DNA from: Kordiimonadales bacterium
GTDB lineage: Bacteria; Pseudomonadota; Alphaproteobacteria; Sphingomonadales; Kordiimonadaceae
Length of the DNA stretch: 57,677 nucleotides
NCBI GenBank assembly: GCA_015485385.1
Contig: WFTS01000047.1
Span: 1 to 57,677 of the forward strand
Direction of reading: 5' to 3'
Shown: positions 35,932 through 44,695 of the stretch, piece by piece
Layout of the letters: each line of letters opens with the position of its first letter
Numbering within the stretch: the stretch's first letter is position 1
Made by a program: the position numbers and the translations under genes
The notes under the pieces: model-generated
Seen by the model: the letters and a program-made list of their open reading frames with translations, nothing else
Database searches by the model: none
Told to the model about the DNA's origin: nothing

Positions 35932-37686
35932 GTGGCTGATACACTTGGAAGTAAAGTTTCAGCAATTTCACACCACGAAAGCGGTGCGGCTTCTAAGATT
36001 GTCAACACAAGCGCGGTCACTGAATGCTTGCCAGTTGGTGTTCTTGTACTTGGAAATACGGCATCTAATGTTGTAGAAGCCCTGTTCATCAATGGATTTG
36101 CACGCGATATTTTTGATCTAAAAAGTCAGGCTCAATTGCCCTGCCCACTTGATTCAATATGGACAGCAAGCGATAGCCACATACTAGTTGGACAAATCCT
36201 TGAGGTTTTTCGCTCAGGGGCAAAAGCAAATTTCGAATGGAATATGCGCTCTGGCGCCATCGAACGCTTTCTGGCAAGCCAACTTATTCCCCTGATGGAC
36301 CATGAAGGGAATGTGCATCAAGTTGTTTGCACCGTGGAAGACCAAACAGCTGAAAAACTGGCTGAGAGAAACTTGTTGCATCATGCATTTCATGACGCCC
36401 TCACCGGGCAACCCAACCGGGTTCTTTTTCGAAATAAACTAGAACAGGCCGTGTCTGAAAGCACCCGTGACGGTGTAAGTATGGGCTGCGCCGTTCTCAT
36501 CATCAACATCGACCGTTTTCAGCAGATCAATGAAAGCTTTGGTCATAGCGCTGGGGACCGCTTTTTGATCTCGATGGCTTCGACACTGAGACGCTGTATC
36601 CGAGGCTCTGATACTCTGGCAAGATTATCGGGTGACGAATTTGCCATCCTAGTTTCTCGCTTCAATGACCTTGAAGAAGTGGAAATGATCTGCTCTCGCA
36701 TCCATGATGCGATGCAGCAGCCCTATGATTTAGACGGGAATGAAGTTTTCACCTCTGTTTCTGTGGGGGTGGCGACAACCATCGACAGCAACACCCACCC
36801 TGAAGATTTAATTCGCGATGCTGATTTTGCCATGCACCGCGCTAAATCTGCCGGTAAAGCACGGTCCGAGATATTCCATAGCGAATCGCACCAACGGGCG
36901 CGCTCGCAATTCCATTTAGAGACCGAATTGCGCCGTGCGGTAGAACGCAAAGGCCTGATGCTCTATTATCAGCCAATCGTTGACCTAAAGACCCAGAAAA
37001 TCCGCAGCTTTGAAGCCTTAACCCGTTGGATTCATAAAGACAGAGGCTTTGTGTCTCCGGTTGAGTTTATCCCACTTGCCGAAGAAACAGGTATAATTGT
37101 TAATTTAGGCCGCTGGGCTATGGATGCTGCTTGCGAACAAGTTCGAGCATGGATTGATACAGTGGGGCCAGAAAAAACAGTCCCGATCAATGTTAATGTC
37201 TCCGGCATTCAGTTTGCCCGCGATGATGTGGCCAGCATGGTACAAGAAGGCCTTGAAAAATATAATATAGATGGCCGATACATCCGCGTTGAACTGACAG
37301 AAACATCCATTATGGCAAATCCAACCCGGATATCAGAATCGCTTCAAAAAATACGCAAATTAGGCGTCAAAGTTGCACTTGATGATTTTGGGACCGGATA
37401 TAGTTCTTTGAATTACCTACACCAGTTTCCTATTGATATTATCAAAATTGACCGAAGTTTTATCAACCAGCTTGAATATGACAATCAGCCTTATAAAATT
37501 TTGAAAATGATAGGCATTCTTGCGCAAAATCTTGGCCATGACGTAGTAGCTGAGGGTCTGGAAGATTTAGAACATATTGAAATGCTTAGAAGCATGGGGT
37601 TTGAATATGCCCAAGGCTACTATTATTCCAAACCCGTCGAAGCGAGCAAAGCCAGCGAATATGTTGCTGGCAACATTCCTTGGTAA
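35932..37686 (+). CDS. PAS-like/GGDEF/EAL cyclic-di-GMP protein
   Basis: 584-aa soluble c-di-GMP enzyme. The GTG at 35932 is preferred (GGAG six bases upstream); a TTG lies at 35920. An N-terminal PAS-like sensor (about residues 25-140, ending VVCTVEDQTAEKLAERN) precedes a GGDEF domain (about 145-305) whose active site reads SGDEF, with an RGSD I-site five residues before it. The EAL domain (about 325-575) has SFEALTRW, ELTETSIMANP, LDDFGTGYSSL, KIDRSFI and AEGLE, all consistent with an active phosphodiesterase. The cyclase domain may be weak or purely regulatory because the first Gly is Ser. It appears monocistronic. Confidence 0.92.
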   Translation: MADTLGSKVSAISHHESGAASKIVNTSAVTECLPVGVLVLGNTASNVVEALFINGFARDIFDLKSQAQLPCPLDSIWTASDSHILVGQILEVFRSGAKANFEWNMRSGAIERFLASQLIPLMDHEGNVHQVVCTVEDQTAEKLAERNLLHHAFHDALTGQPNRVLFRNKLEQAVSESTRDGVSMGCAVLIINIDRFQQINESFGHSAGDRFLISMASTLRRCIRGSDTLARLSGDEFAILVSRFNDLEEVEMICSRIHDAMQQPYDLDGNEVFTSVSVGVATTIDSNTHPEDLIRDADFAMHRAKSAGKARSEIFHSESHQRARSQFHLETELRRAVERKGLMLYYQPIVDLKTQKIRSFEALTRWIHKDRGFVSPVEFIPLAEETGIIVNLGRWAMDAACEQVRAWIDTVGPEKTVPINVNVSGIQFARDDVASMVQEGLEKYNIDGRYIRVELTETSIMANPTRISESLQKIRKLGVKVALDDFGTGYSSLNYLHQFPIDIIKIDRSFINQLEYDNQPYKILKMIGILAQNLGHDVVAEGLEDLEHIEMLRSMGFEYAQGYYYSKPVEASKASEYVAGNIPW

Positions 37687-37796
37687 GGATGCAATTTTCC
37701 CTTGAAGCAGCCGGAGTTTATACCCAAATATAGGTAATCATGACATCGAATGCTTAAATTTAATCGAGATTAGCGTCAACAACTGAGGAAAACATC

Positions 37797-38483
37797 ATGG
37801 CCGAAGCAGCCGAAGACAAGGCGCCTGCCAAAAAAGCCACAGCAAAAAAAACGCCTGCTAAAAAATCTACTGATAAAAAAGCGCCCGCTAAAAAAGCAGG
37901 AGCCGCTAAAAAGGCGATGCCGAAAAAGCGCTCAACCGCTAAAAAAACCACCGTGCGCAAGGGACCGGGCAAGACACCGGTTAAGAAAAAGGCTTCGGTT
38001 AAGACACCGTCCACAAAATCAGCCGCAGCACATATTGCAGATACACCAACCTCTGAGAAGGTCGCAGCTGAGGCCAACGTGACTGAGGAAAAAAGCACGG
38101 CATATCATTCAACAAACGACACTAAGGCCACGTCCACAGGGATATCAAACAAGACGGAAAATGATGATCAGACAGAGGCTCACGCAGGTTTTGATAGTGA
38201 AAAATTAATCGCTGAGCTGAAAGAAAAAGACTGGGGTACAATTGTGATCCGTGGTCTCTTTATGATCTTTTTTGGATTTTTAGCCAATTTAGCTCTGATG
38301 GCTACATTCCTGCTTGCTTTGGTTCAATTCGTTATGATGGTTGGCAGCGGAAAACCCAATAAAATGATCACATCTATAATTAGTCGGCTGGGGAAATATA
38401 TCGGCCAGACATTAAGTTTTCTCAGCTTCAAAACTGAGGATAAACCTTTTCCGATTGATCTAGATTTGCCTGAAGACGAGTAA
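37797..38483 (+). CDS. histone H1-like Lys/Ala tail fused to DUF4389 membrane domain
   Basis: 228-aa protein with a split character. Residues 8-75 are Lys/Ala/Pro-rich AKKA/AKKT repeats like histone H1 C-tails; residues 76-138 are Ser/Thr/Glu-rich linker; residues 139-228 are a DUF4389 domain with two membrane segments around IVIRGLFMIFFGFLANLALM and TFLLALVQFVMMV. The end is acidic (PIDLDLPEDE). DUF4389 has no known function. The basic tail is probably cytosolic and could bind nucleic acid, which would tether it to the membrane; that is inference. GAGG with good spacing precedes the ATG. Terminator follows. Confidence 0.75.
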   Translation: MAEAAEDKAPAKKATAKKTPAKKSTDKKAPAKKAGAAKKAMPKKRSTAKKTTVRKGPGKTPVKKKASVKTPSTKSAAAHIADTPTSEKVAAEANVTEEKSTAYHSTNDTKATSTGISNKTENDDQTEAHAGFDSEKLIAELKEKDWGTIVIRGLFMIFFGFLANLALMATFLLALVQFVMMVGSGKPNKMITSIISRLGKYIGQTLSFLSFKTEDKPFPIDLDLPEDE

Positions 38484-38527
38484 TCGTCTGATAATAATCT
38501 GATATTAATCTGGCGGCATATGAAACA

Positions 38528-38555
38528 GAGGGCACCCCTGCGGTGCCCTTTTTTT
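38528..38555 (+). terminator. intrinsic terminator after DUF4389 gene
   Basis: GGGCACC-CCTGC-GGTGCCC followed by T7. Confidence 0.9.
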
Positions 38556-38570
38556 GATCGAACGCTAGTC

Positions 38571-38666
38571 CTAAATTCCTGATACCCGGAACAAAACCTC
38601 AACACCGAGCCGAATGAATACAACAACAATAATTGCAGTTACTACAGCCTTTGCAAAATCAATCAT
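38571..38666 (-). CDS. 31-aa single-membrane-segment microprotein
   Basis: Short ORF with the product MIDFAKAVVTAIIVVVFIRL followed by GVEVLFRVSGI. One hydrophobic helix (about residues 6-19) with flanking charges. The ribosome-binding site GAGGAA lies five bases before the ATG and is among the best in the window. It is convergent with the DUF4389 gene in a 345-bp gap that otherwise holds only the terminator. No family is recognised; chance cannot be excluded for so short an ORF. Confidence 0.45.
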   Translation of the reverse strand: MIDFAKAVVTAIIVVVFIRLGVEVLFRVSGI

Positions 38667-38828
38667 CGAAATTCCTCATTTCCTGATCATCTTCATATCA
38701 TAGCCAAAGCTTCAATCCAATAATATCCGATTACGATATTCTATCATTCAACATCTTAATGCTGGACATCCTGTTGCATTGCCATACCTTATTGACAATA
38801 ATATCGATAGCAATTTTAAGGACCCAAA

Positions 38829-39266
38829 ATGGACCCTGTTCAGCTGGCCATAAGTCTAATGTCCATAACGCTTCTTGCGTTTCTTGCAGCCAAACTTTTC
38901 CCAGTGAAAGAGGTTTTAAACTTGGCTTCAGTGCAAGCGGAATATCAACGATATAACCCTGAAGCTGTCATTGATACCATCATCCTTGGGCTAGACCATA
39001 AAGCTGCACTCTTGAAATTGACCCAACCTCAGGACCAGCTTGGCATCGTTACACGCCTCGGCGACCGGCTTGTATGCCGCACAGTCGGAAAAGATGATAT
39101 CGCCAGTTTTGCTGTTAGCGGCGACACACTAACCATCAACAGTGATGACTTTACTCAGCCATATGTTTCAATTCGCCTTGACCCAGACGAAATGCAAAGC
39201 GCGCAAAGACTAATAACAAGTTTTACTGAGCCAGAAGGAGCCACACATGCAAATCAATCTGCTTGA
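38829..39266 (+). CDS. hypothetical membrane-anchored protein, partner of hydroxylase
   Basis: Unrecognised 145-aa protein. Residues 5-25 form a membrane helix (IS...LLAFLAAKLFPV). The rest looks like a small soluble alpha/beta domain: ASVQAEYQRYNPEAVIDTII, ALLKLTQPQDQLGIVTRLGD, RTVGKDDIASFAVSGDTLTI and YVSIRLDPDEMQSAQRL. AAGGA lies six bases before the ATG. Its 3' end overlaps the fatty-acid-hydroxylase gene by 20 bp, so translation is probably coupled and the two may work together. Confidence 0.75.
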   Translation: MDPVQLAISLMSITLLAFLAAKLFPVKEVLNLASVQAEYQRYNPEAVIDTIILGLDHKAALLKLTQPQDQLGIVTRLGDRLVCRTVGKDDIASFAVSGDTLTINSDDFTQPYVSIRLDPDEMQSAQRLITSFTEPEGATHANQSA

Positions 39267-40170
39267 TCTCGGTAATCCTACAGAATTGGCTGTCGCTCTT
39301 TTTGTCGGTCTGATCATTCTCGAAATCCTATATGGCTGGAAAACTGGCCGAGTGACATATGAAGGTAAAGATGCCTTTGCATCGATGTTTATGGGGTTCG
39401 GCAGCAAGATTGCCGGCGTTATTTCAGCGCTTTTATACGGTTGGCTAGCGCTGTGGGTCTGGACTAATTTTCGGCTTTTTGATTTTGGTACCGACCTATG
39501 GGTGTTTGCCTTGGCGTTCGTTCTTGCTGACTTCGCTTATTATTGGATCCATAGGCTAGGCCACAGAGTGCGCTGGATGTGGGCTGCACATGTGATCCAT
39601 CATTCCAGTCAGCATTATAATTTATCCACGGCCCTTAGGCAGACGTGGACCAATTTCTTAACACCTAACTTTTTGTTTTTTATACCGATTTACTTTCTCG
39701 GTATTCATCCAGCCATAGTTATTTTCTGTTACGGCCTTAATTTGATTTATCAATTCTGGATCCATACCGAAGCGATCAAAAAATGCCCCAAATGGTTTGA
39801 ATATATCTTCAACACCCCCAGCCACCACCGGGTCCACCACGCTAATAATCCGCGTTATCTGGATGCAAATTACGCGGGCGTTTTCATGGCATGGGACCGC
39901 ATGTTTGGCTCATTTGTGCCTGAACGCGACGACGACCCCTGCAATTACGGTTTGGTGAACGACCTTGGTACCTTCAACCCCTTACGCATTGCGTTCCATG
40001 AATGGATCGGCATTGCAAAAGACATTTGGGGAGCCAAAAGCTGGCGTGACCGTTTGCTGTACCTAATCGCCCCGCCGGGCTGGACCCCTGACGGCAGCCG
40101 CATGACCAGCGACATGATAAAAGCCGCTTGGCGCGCCCGCAATGAGGCAAAAAAAACCACTGCACAATAA
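39247..40170 (+). CDS. sterol desaturase / fatty acid hydroxylase family protein
   Basis: 307-aa integral membrane di-iron oxygenase of the fatty-acid-hydroxylase superfamily (PF04116). The eight-His signature is complete: HRLGH (about residue 101), HVIHHSSQHYN (about 115-125), the distal FWIHTEAI and HHRVHHANNPRYLD (about 194-207). Several membrane helices precede and separate the motifs. Possible substrates are sterol-like molecules, carotenoids, or fatty acyl or ceramide chains; nothing nearby identifies the substrate. GGAG precedes the ATG inside the upstream gene. Thiolase and acyl-CoA dehydrogenase genes follow. Confidence 0.9.
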   Translation: MQINLLDLGNPTELAVALFVGLIILEILYGWKTGRVTYEGKDAFASMFMGFGSKIAGVISALLYGWLALWVWTNFRLFDFGTDLWVFALAFVLADFAYYWIHRLGHRVRWMWAAHVIHHSSQHYNLSTALRQTWTNFLTPNFLFFIPIYFLGIHPAIVIFCYGLNLIYQFWIHTEAIKKCPKWFEYIFNTPSHHRVHHANNPRYLDANYAGVFMAWDRMFGSFVPERDDDPCNYGLVNDLGTFNPLRIAFHEWIGIAKDIWGAKSWRDRLLYLIAPPGWTPDGSRMTSDMIKAAWRARNEAKKTTAQ

Positions 40171-40354
40171 CATTGCCCTGTGTGGTCTAGCGTTACTTGA
40201 GAATTGCTCGCCTTCTCCTGCCCCAGACCGTAAGCTGTTGCGCATAGCTGTGCTGCGTATTTTGCGCTTGCGAAATGGGTTTGTTTTAGGCCATTGTGCG
40301 CGCACAACAGGGGGTGCCCCCAAGCCGATACCATCCTAAAGATGAGGAACTTCT

Positions 40355-41536
40355 ATGTCACAAGATGCAATTGTTATTGTTGGAATGGCGCGCACGCCCA
40401 TGGGCGGCTTGCTGGGTGATTTTGCGAGCGTTCAGGCGTCCACTTTAGGCGCAGTTGCTATTGAAGGCGCGCTTGAAAGAGCTGGCCTCAAGGCTGACGC
40501 AGTGGAGGAGACCATCATGGGCTGTGTACTCCCTGCCGGCCAAGGTCAAGCACCCGCACGGCAAGCCAGTATCAAAGCCGGTATTCCCACGTCAGCGGGC
40601 GCGGTTACGGTCAATAAAATGTGCGGCTCTGGCATGAAAGCCATGATGCAAGCGCACGATGCCCTAAAGGCTGGCTCAAAGGATGTGATCGTTGCAGGCG
40701 GTATGGAGAGCATGACCAAAGCCCCCCATATGATGCCAAACGCGCGCACCGGCATTAAATACGGCAGCGGTGAAATCCTTGATCATATGGCGCTGGACGG
40801 CTTAACCGATGCATACGGCGGTGAACCCATGGGCGTTTACGCCGAATTATGCGCCGAACATTACCAATTTAGCCGTGAAGCACAGGACGCTTATTCAATT
40901 GAAAGTACCAAGCGCGCTCAAGCTGCGATTGAAAGCGGCGCTTTTGAAGGTGAGATCGTATCTGTAACGGTAAAGTCCCGCCGGGGCGACGTAAAGGTTA
41001 GCACCGACGAACAGCCACCAAAAGCCCGGCTTGATAAAATTCCAAGCCTGCGGCCCGCCTTTAAGAAAGACGGCACAGTTACCGCTGCCAACGCCAGTTC
41101 AATATCCGACGGCGCGGCTGCTGTTGTGATGATGACAGCGTCTGAGGCAGAAAAGCGCGGTCTAAAACCGCTTGCAATCCTTAAAGCACATGCCGAATTT
41201 GCGCACGCCCCAGAATGGTTCACGACTGCCCCCGTGACAGCCATTAAAAACGTGCTGGATAAAGCCGGATGGAGCGTTGCCGACGTTGACCTGTTTGAAG
41301 TGAACGAAGCGTTTGCCGTTGTGGCAATGGCGGCGATGCAAGAACTAGGGCTTGACCACACCAAGGTAAATGTAAATGGCGGTGCGTGTGCGCTTGGCCA
41401 TCCTATTGGCGCCTCTGGCACGCGTATCTGTGTAACGCTGATTAATGCACTTGAAAAACGTGGGCTCAAGCGCGGCATTGCCAGCCTATGCATCGGCGGC
41501 GGTGAAGCCACTGCTGTTGCAATTGAGCTAGCCTAA
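40355..41536 (+). CDS. acetyl-CoA C-acetyltransferase (thiolase)
   Basis: 393-aa thiolase II-type enzyme joining two acetyl-CoA to acetoacetyl-CoA (or the reverse). Nucleophilic Cys in VNKMCGSGMKAMM (about residue 89), NEAFAVVAMAA, the His in GGACALGHPIGASG and the second Cys in SLCIGGGEATAVAIE. GAGGAA precedes the ATG. It is 16 bp from an acyl-CoA dehydrogenase, suggesting an acyl-CoA degradation or branched-chain catabolic unit. Symbols such as phbA or atoB fit, but context does not choose. Confidence 0.96.
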   Translation: MSQDAIVIVGMARTPMGGLLGDFASVQASTLGAVAIEGALERAGLKADAVEETIMGCVLPAGQGQAPARQASIKAGIPTSAGAVTVNKMCGSGMKAMMQAHDALKAGSKDVIVAGGMESMTKAPHMMPNARTGIKYGSGEILDHMALDGLTDAYGGEPMGVYAELCAEHYQFSREAQDAYSIESTKRAQAAIESGAFEGEIVSVTVKSRRGDVKVSTDEQPPKARLDKIPSLRPAFKKDGTVTAANASSISDGAAAVVMMTASEAEKRGLKPLAILKAHAEFAHAPEWFTTAPVTAIKNVLDKAGWSVADVDLFEVNEAFAVVAMAAMQELGLDHTKVNVNGGACALGHPIGASGTRICVTLINALEKRGLKRGIASLCIGGGEATAVAIELA

Positions 41537-41552
41537 AGTCGGAGCACGCCCC

Positions 41553-42686
41553 ATGATGCTTACAGAAGAACAAGGCATGATTCGCGATATGGCACGCGCG
41601 TTTGCGCGTGACCGTATTAGCCCAAACGCCGCAGCATGGGAAAAGGCCGGAGAAATTCCCGCTGAAATGCTGCGGGAAATGGGCGCCTTGGGCCTGATGG
41701 GCATGACGGTGCCCTCCAAGTGGGACGGCGCAGAAACTGACTATGTTTCTTACGCGCTGGCGCTGATGGAAATCGCGGGCGGTGACGGCGGGCTTTCAAC
41801 CCTGATGAGCGTGAATAACGCACCCATGTGCGCAGCCATCCTCGCCAACGGCACGGATGCGCAGAAGGAAACATTCCTCAAACCTATGGCGCGCGGTGAT
41901 ATTATCGGCGCTTTCTGCCTCACAGAGCCGCAAGCAGGCTCTGACGCCTCGATGTTAAAAACAAAAGCAGAGCGCACCAATAATGGTTGGCGCATCAATG
42001 GCACCAAACAGTTTATCACGTCTGGCAAAATTGCAGGCGCGGCAATTATCTTCGCAGTGACCGACCCATCGGCCCAAAAGCGGGGTATTTCTGCGTTTCT
42101 GGTGCCAACAGATACACCCGGCTATAATATAGCAAGCCTAGAACATAAGCTCGGTCAAAAATCATCGGACACCTGCCAAATTGTTTTTGACGATATGGAG
42201 ATTTCCGCTGATTGTTTGCTCGGCGCTGAAGGGGCGGGCTACAAAGTGGCGCTATCGAACCTTGAGACAGGGCGCATCGGCATTGCAGCACAAAGCGTGG
42301 GCATGGCGCGGGCTGCATATAACTATGCTCTCCAGTATGCCAAAGAACGTGTGGCGTTTGGGAAACCTATCTTTGAACATCAGGCGGTTGCTTTCCGGCT
42401 CGCAGACATGGCAACCCAGCTTGAGGCCGCAGACCTGTTGGTGTTGAACGCCGCAGCAAAAAAGGACGCAGGCGAGCCGTGCCTCAAGGAAGCCTGCATG
42501 GCCAAGCTGTTCGCCAGCGAAATGGCGGAAAAAGTATGCTCGGACGCAATCCAAACCCTAGGCGGCTACGGTTATCTTTCAGAATATCCTATTGAGAAAA
42601 TCTACCGTGACGTGCGCGTTTGCCAAATTTATGAAGGCACCAGTGACATCCAGCGCATCGTCATCAGCCGCGAAATTTCAGCCTAG
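41553..42686 (+). CDS. acyl-CoA dehydrogenase
   Basis: 377-aa FAD enzyme that introduces the alpha-beta double bond into acyl-CoA. FAD/substrate motifs FCLTEPQAGSDASML and ITSGKIAGAA, then KLGQKSSDTCQIVFDDM, ERVAFGKPIFEHQAVAFRLA, QTLGGYGYLSEYPIEKIYRD, and a catalytic-base Glu in QIYEGTSDIQRIVISREI. The chain-length preference is not readable. Co-transcribed with the thiolase upstream; convergent with the next gene. Confidence 0.95.
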   Translation: MMLTEEQGMIRDMARAFARDRISPNAAAWEKAGEIPAEMLREMGALGLMGMTVPSKWDGAETDYVSYALALMEIAGGDGGLSTLMSVNNAPMCAAILANGTDAQKETFLKPMARGDIIGAFCLTEPQAGSDASMLKTKAERTNNGWRINGTKQFITSGKIAGAAIIFAVTDPSAQKRGISAFLVPTDTPGYNIASLEHKLGQKSSDTCQIVFDDMEISADCLLGAEGAGYKVALSNLETGRIGIAAQSVGMARAAYNYALQYAKERVAFGKPIFEHQAVAFRLADMATQLEAADLLVLNAAAKKDAGEPCLKEACMAKLFASEMAEKVCSDAIQTLGGYGYLSEYPIEKIYRDVRVCQIYEGTSDIQRIVISREISA

Positions 42687-42714
42687 ACCCAGTGCTTAAA
42701 ACGGCGAGCAGACT

Positions 42715-43599
42715 TTAATTTATCACCACAATATTACGGCCTTGTTCTTTTGCTTGATAAAGCGCTTGATCGGCACGGTCGAGTGCAGTGTTGATTGCAA
42801 CATCATCATAATCCACCTCCGTTAAGCCAATGCTTACGGTAACGTGGAAGATATGGCCATTATGGGAATATTCGATCGCTGCAATTTTTTCACGCACACG
42901 TTCAAGAACCACATAAGCGCCGTCAACATCAGCTTCTGGAAGCAATACGGCAAATTCTTCACCGCCGATACGGCCTAAAGTATCCTCGTAACGCACTGTT
43001 TCCTTGCAGCAATTGGCAATTTCCTTCAGCACTAAGTCTCCGGCTTCATGGCCATAAGTGTCATTAATCATTTTAAAATTATCAACATCCAGAACAGCGA
43101 CCACAAGCCCATAACTATGGCGTTTGCGGCGGCTAAGTTCCATATCAGCGGCATTCATGAAATGACGGCGGTTAAAGCAACCGGTCATGCTATCGACCAT
43201 AGCCATATAAACCAGTTCTTCACGCGCACTGACAAGCTCTAGCTGAGTTCGCACACGAGCGCGCACAATCTCAGGTTCAAATGGTTTTCGTACGAAATCT
43301 GCTGCTCCCAACGACAGGCCTTTTAGCTCTGCTTTGGCGCTATCTAGTCCGGTCATGACAATGACGGGTATATGTTTGGTTCGTTCATCTTTTTTCAGGG
43401 CCTCGCAGACCCTAAAGCCATCAATATCTGGCAAAACAATATCCAACAAAATAATGCTGGGCATCAAATCCAGAGCCATTTTAAGGCCAGACTTTCCGTC
43501 CGGTGCGGCTTCTACCGTGCCCAAATCACGCAACGTGGCGCGCAACAAATCCCGCATCAAATCAGAATCTTCAATAATAAGGATTTTTCGTTCAGCCAT
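42715..43599 (-). CDS. PleD-like response regulator, REC-GGDEF
   Basis: 294-aa diguanylate cyclase with one receiver domain. REC (1-125): acidic ED at 10-11, phospho-acceptor Asp in ILLDIVLPD (about 53), Lys in FVRKPFEP. GGDEF domain (about 135-294): DSMTGCFNRRHF, DVDNFKMINDTYGHEAGD and the GGEEF active site with RYED I-site five residues before. It should make c-di-GMP when phosphorylated. PleD itself has two receivers; this has one. No cognate kinase is adjacent. Confidence 0.95.
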   Translation of the reverse strand: MAERKILIIEDSDLMRDLLRATLRDLGTVEAAPDGKSGLKMALDLMPSIILLDIVLPDIDGFRVCEALKKDERTKHIPVIVMTGLDSAKAELKGLSLGAADFVRKPFEPEIVRARVRTQLELVSAREELVYMAMVDSMTGCFNRRHFMNAADMELSRRKRHSYGLVVAVLDVDNFKMINDTYGHEAGDLVLKEIANCCKETVRYEDTLGRIGGEEFAVLLPEADVDGAYVVLERVREKIAAIEYSHNGHIFHVTVSIGLTEVDYDDVAINTALDRADQALYQAKEQGRNIVVIN

Positions 43600-43698
43600 A
43601 ATCGCCCACCAAAAATTAGAACTTGTCGATAAATAGTCAGTAGCAAGAACGCGTTAACATATGTTTACTAAACCCAATTTAACTATGACGCACATAAT

Positions 43699-43731
43699 AA
43701 AAGCGCGCACTCCAGCGGAGAACGCGCTTTA
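43699..43731 (-). terminator. intrinsic terminator of ssb
   Basis: On the minus strand AAAGCGCG-TTCTCCGCTGGAGT-GCGCGCTTTTATT: stem followed by a T-rich run, 22 bp after the ssb stop. Confidence 0.75.
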
Positions 43732-43752
43732 ATATTGCGATAGATATTCGTC

Positions 43753-44280
43753 TTAGAACGGAATTTCATCATCCAGATCAGCCGCGCCTGCCATCGGAGC
43801 ACCCTGCCCCTGACTGCCACCTTGACCACTTGCTTGTTGCTGACCACCGCCAAAGCCGCCACCTTGGCCCTGTGACTGATCATAGCTAGACTGGCTATCG
43901 CCAAAACTGCCGCCACCCTGATTATCGCTACGTCCACCCAACATTGTCAGTTCACCGCGATACCGCTGTAAAACAATCTCGGTGGTATATTTTTCCTGAC
44001 CTGATTGATCGGTCCATTTACGGGTCTGAAGCTGGCCTTCGATATAAATCGTCGAGCCCTTTTTCAGGTAATTCTGTGCCACCTTGGCAAGGTTTTCATT
44101 GAAGATAACCACACGGTGCCATTCAGTTTTTTCCCGGCGTTCGCCCGTATTTTTATCGCGCCAGCTTTCAGATGTTGCCAACGACAAATTCACAACCGGT
44201 GAACCATCTCCCATTTTACGAACTTCAGGATCCCGACCAAGATTACCTACCAAAATTACTTTATTCACACTACCGGCCAT
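43753..44280 (-). CDS. ssb: single-stranded DNA-binding protein
   Basis: 175-aa SSB that coats ssDNA in replication and repair. OB fold (about 5-110): [56 protein letters not shown] and [17 protein letters not shown] Gly/Gln-rich linker leads to the partner-binding acidic tip DLDDEIPF. The ATG at 44280 is preferred over the TTG one codon before, with AGGGGG upstream. Divergent from uvrA, with the SOS box in the shared 415-bp spacer; the rest of that spacer shows nothing else I can support. Confidence 0.96.
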   Translation of the reverse strand: MAGSVNKVILVGNLGRDPEVRKMGDGSPVVNLSLATSESWRDKNTGERREKTEWHRVVIFNENLAKVAQNYLKKGSTIYIEGQLQTRKWTDQSGQEKYTTEIVLQRYRGELTMLGGRSDNQGGGSFGDSQSSYDQSQGQGGGFGGGQQQASGQGGSQGQGAPMAGAADLDDEIPF

Positions 44281-44572
44281 CAAAGCCCCCTTTTAACATA
44301 ATCCCAAGCCCACTAAGGGCCACGTGTCGTGACAATAGACCATGTTCTAGCTGCTGCAAACCATGTATTTACCTGCTACGGCAAGAAACTTTCAAATCCC
44401 CTTAAAAGCATAGCGCTTGGTCTTTCCAAACCCTGCCTGATATGCTCTGTCCGGCTTTTTGGGCTTATGAGATAAGAATATCGTCTCTAGAAAGATAAAG
44501 GCTGGATACCTTGTTGGAATTTCCCTTCCCCAACTTTCGTCAATTGCCAAAAACTGTCAGTACTGAAATTAT

Positions 44573-44587
44573 GTTCTTTATTTGTTC
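44573..44587 (+). promoter_or_regulatory. LexA (SOS) box, GTTC-N7-GTTC
   Basis: Perfect match to the alphaproteobacterial LexA consensus GTTC-N7-GTTC (spacer TTTATTT), 108 bp upstream of uvrA and 292 bp upstream of ssb. LexA known for this class binds this direct repeat and represses uvrA, recA and others until DNA damage. Confidence 0.85.
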
Positions 44588-44695
44588 CACAGCTCAATCT
44601 AATATCAAACGCTTGACACATAGGGGGCCGAACGCCCATCTGTATGCCTGTAATAGTCGCCTGAGCCTAATCCATAGTATGACTGTGAGAAATTA

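Noticed and set aside
40171-40354. 65-aa ORF in the spacer before the thiolase gene
   Set aside because: No RBS, no domain, and it overlaps the hydroxylase 3' end; no hairpin or promoter stood out either.
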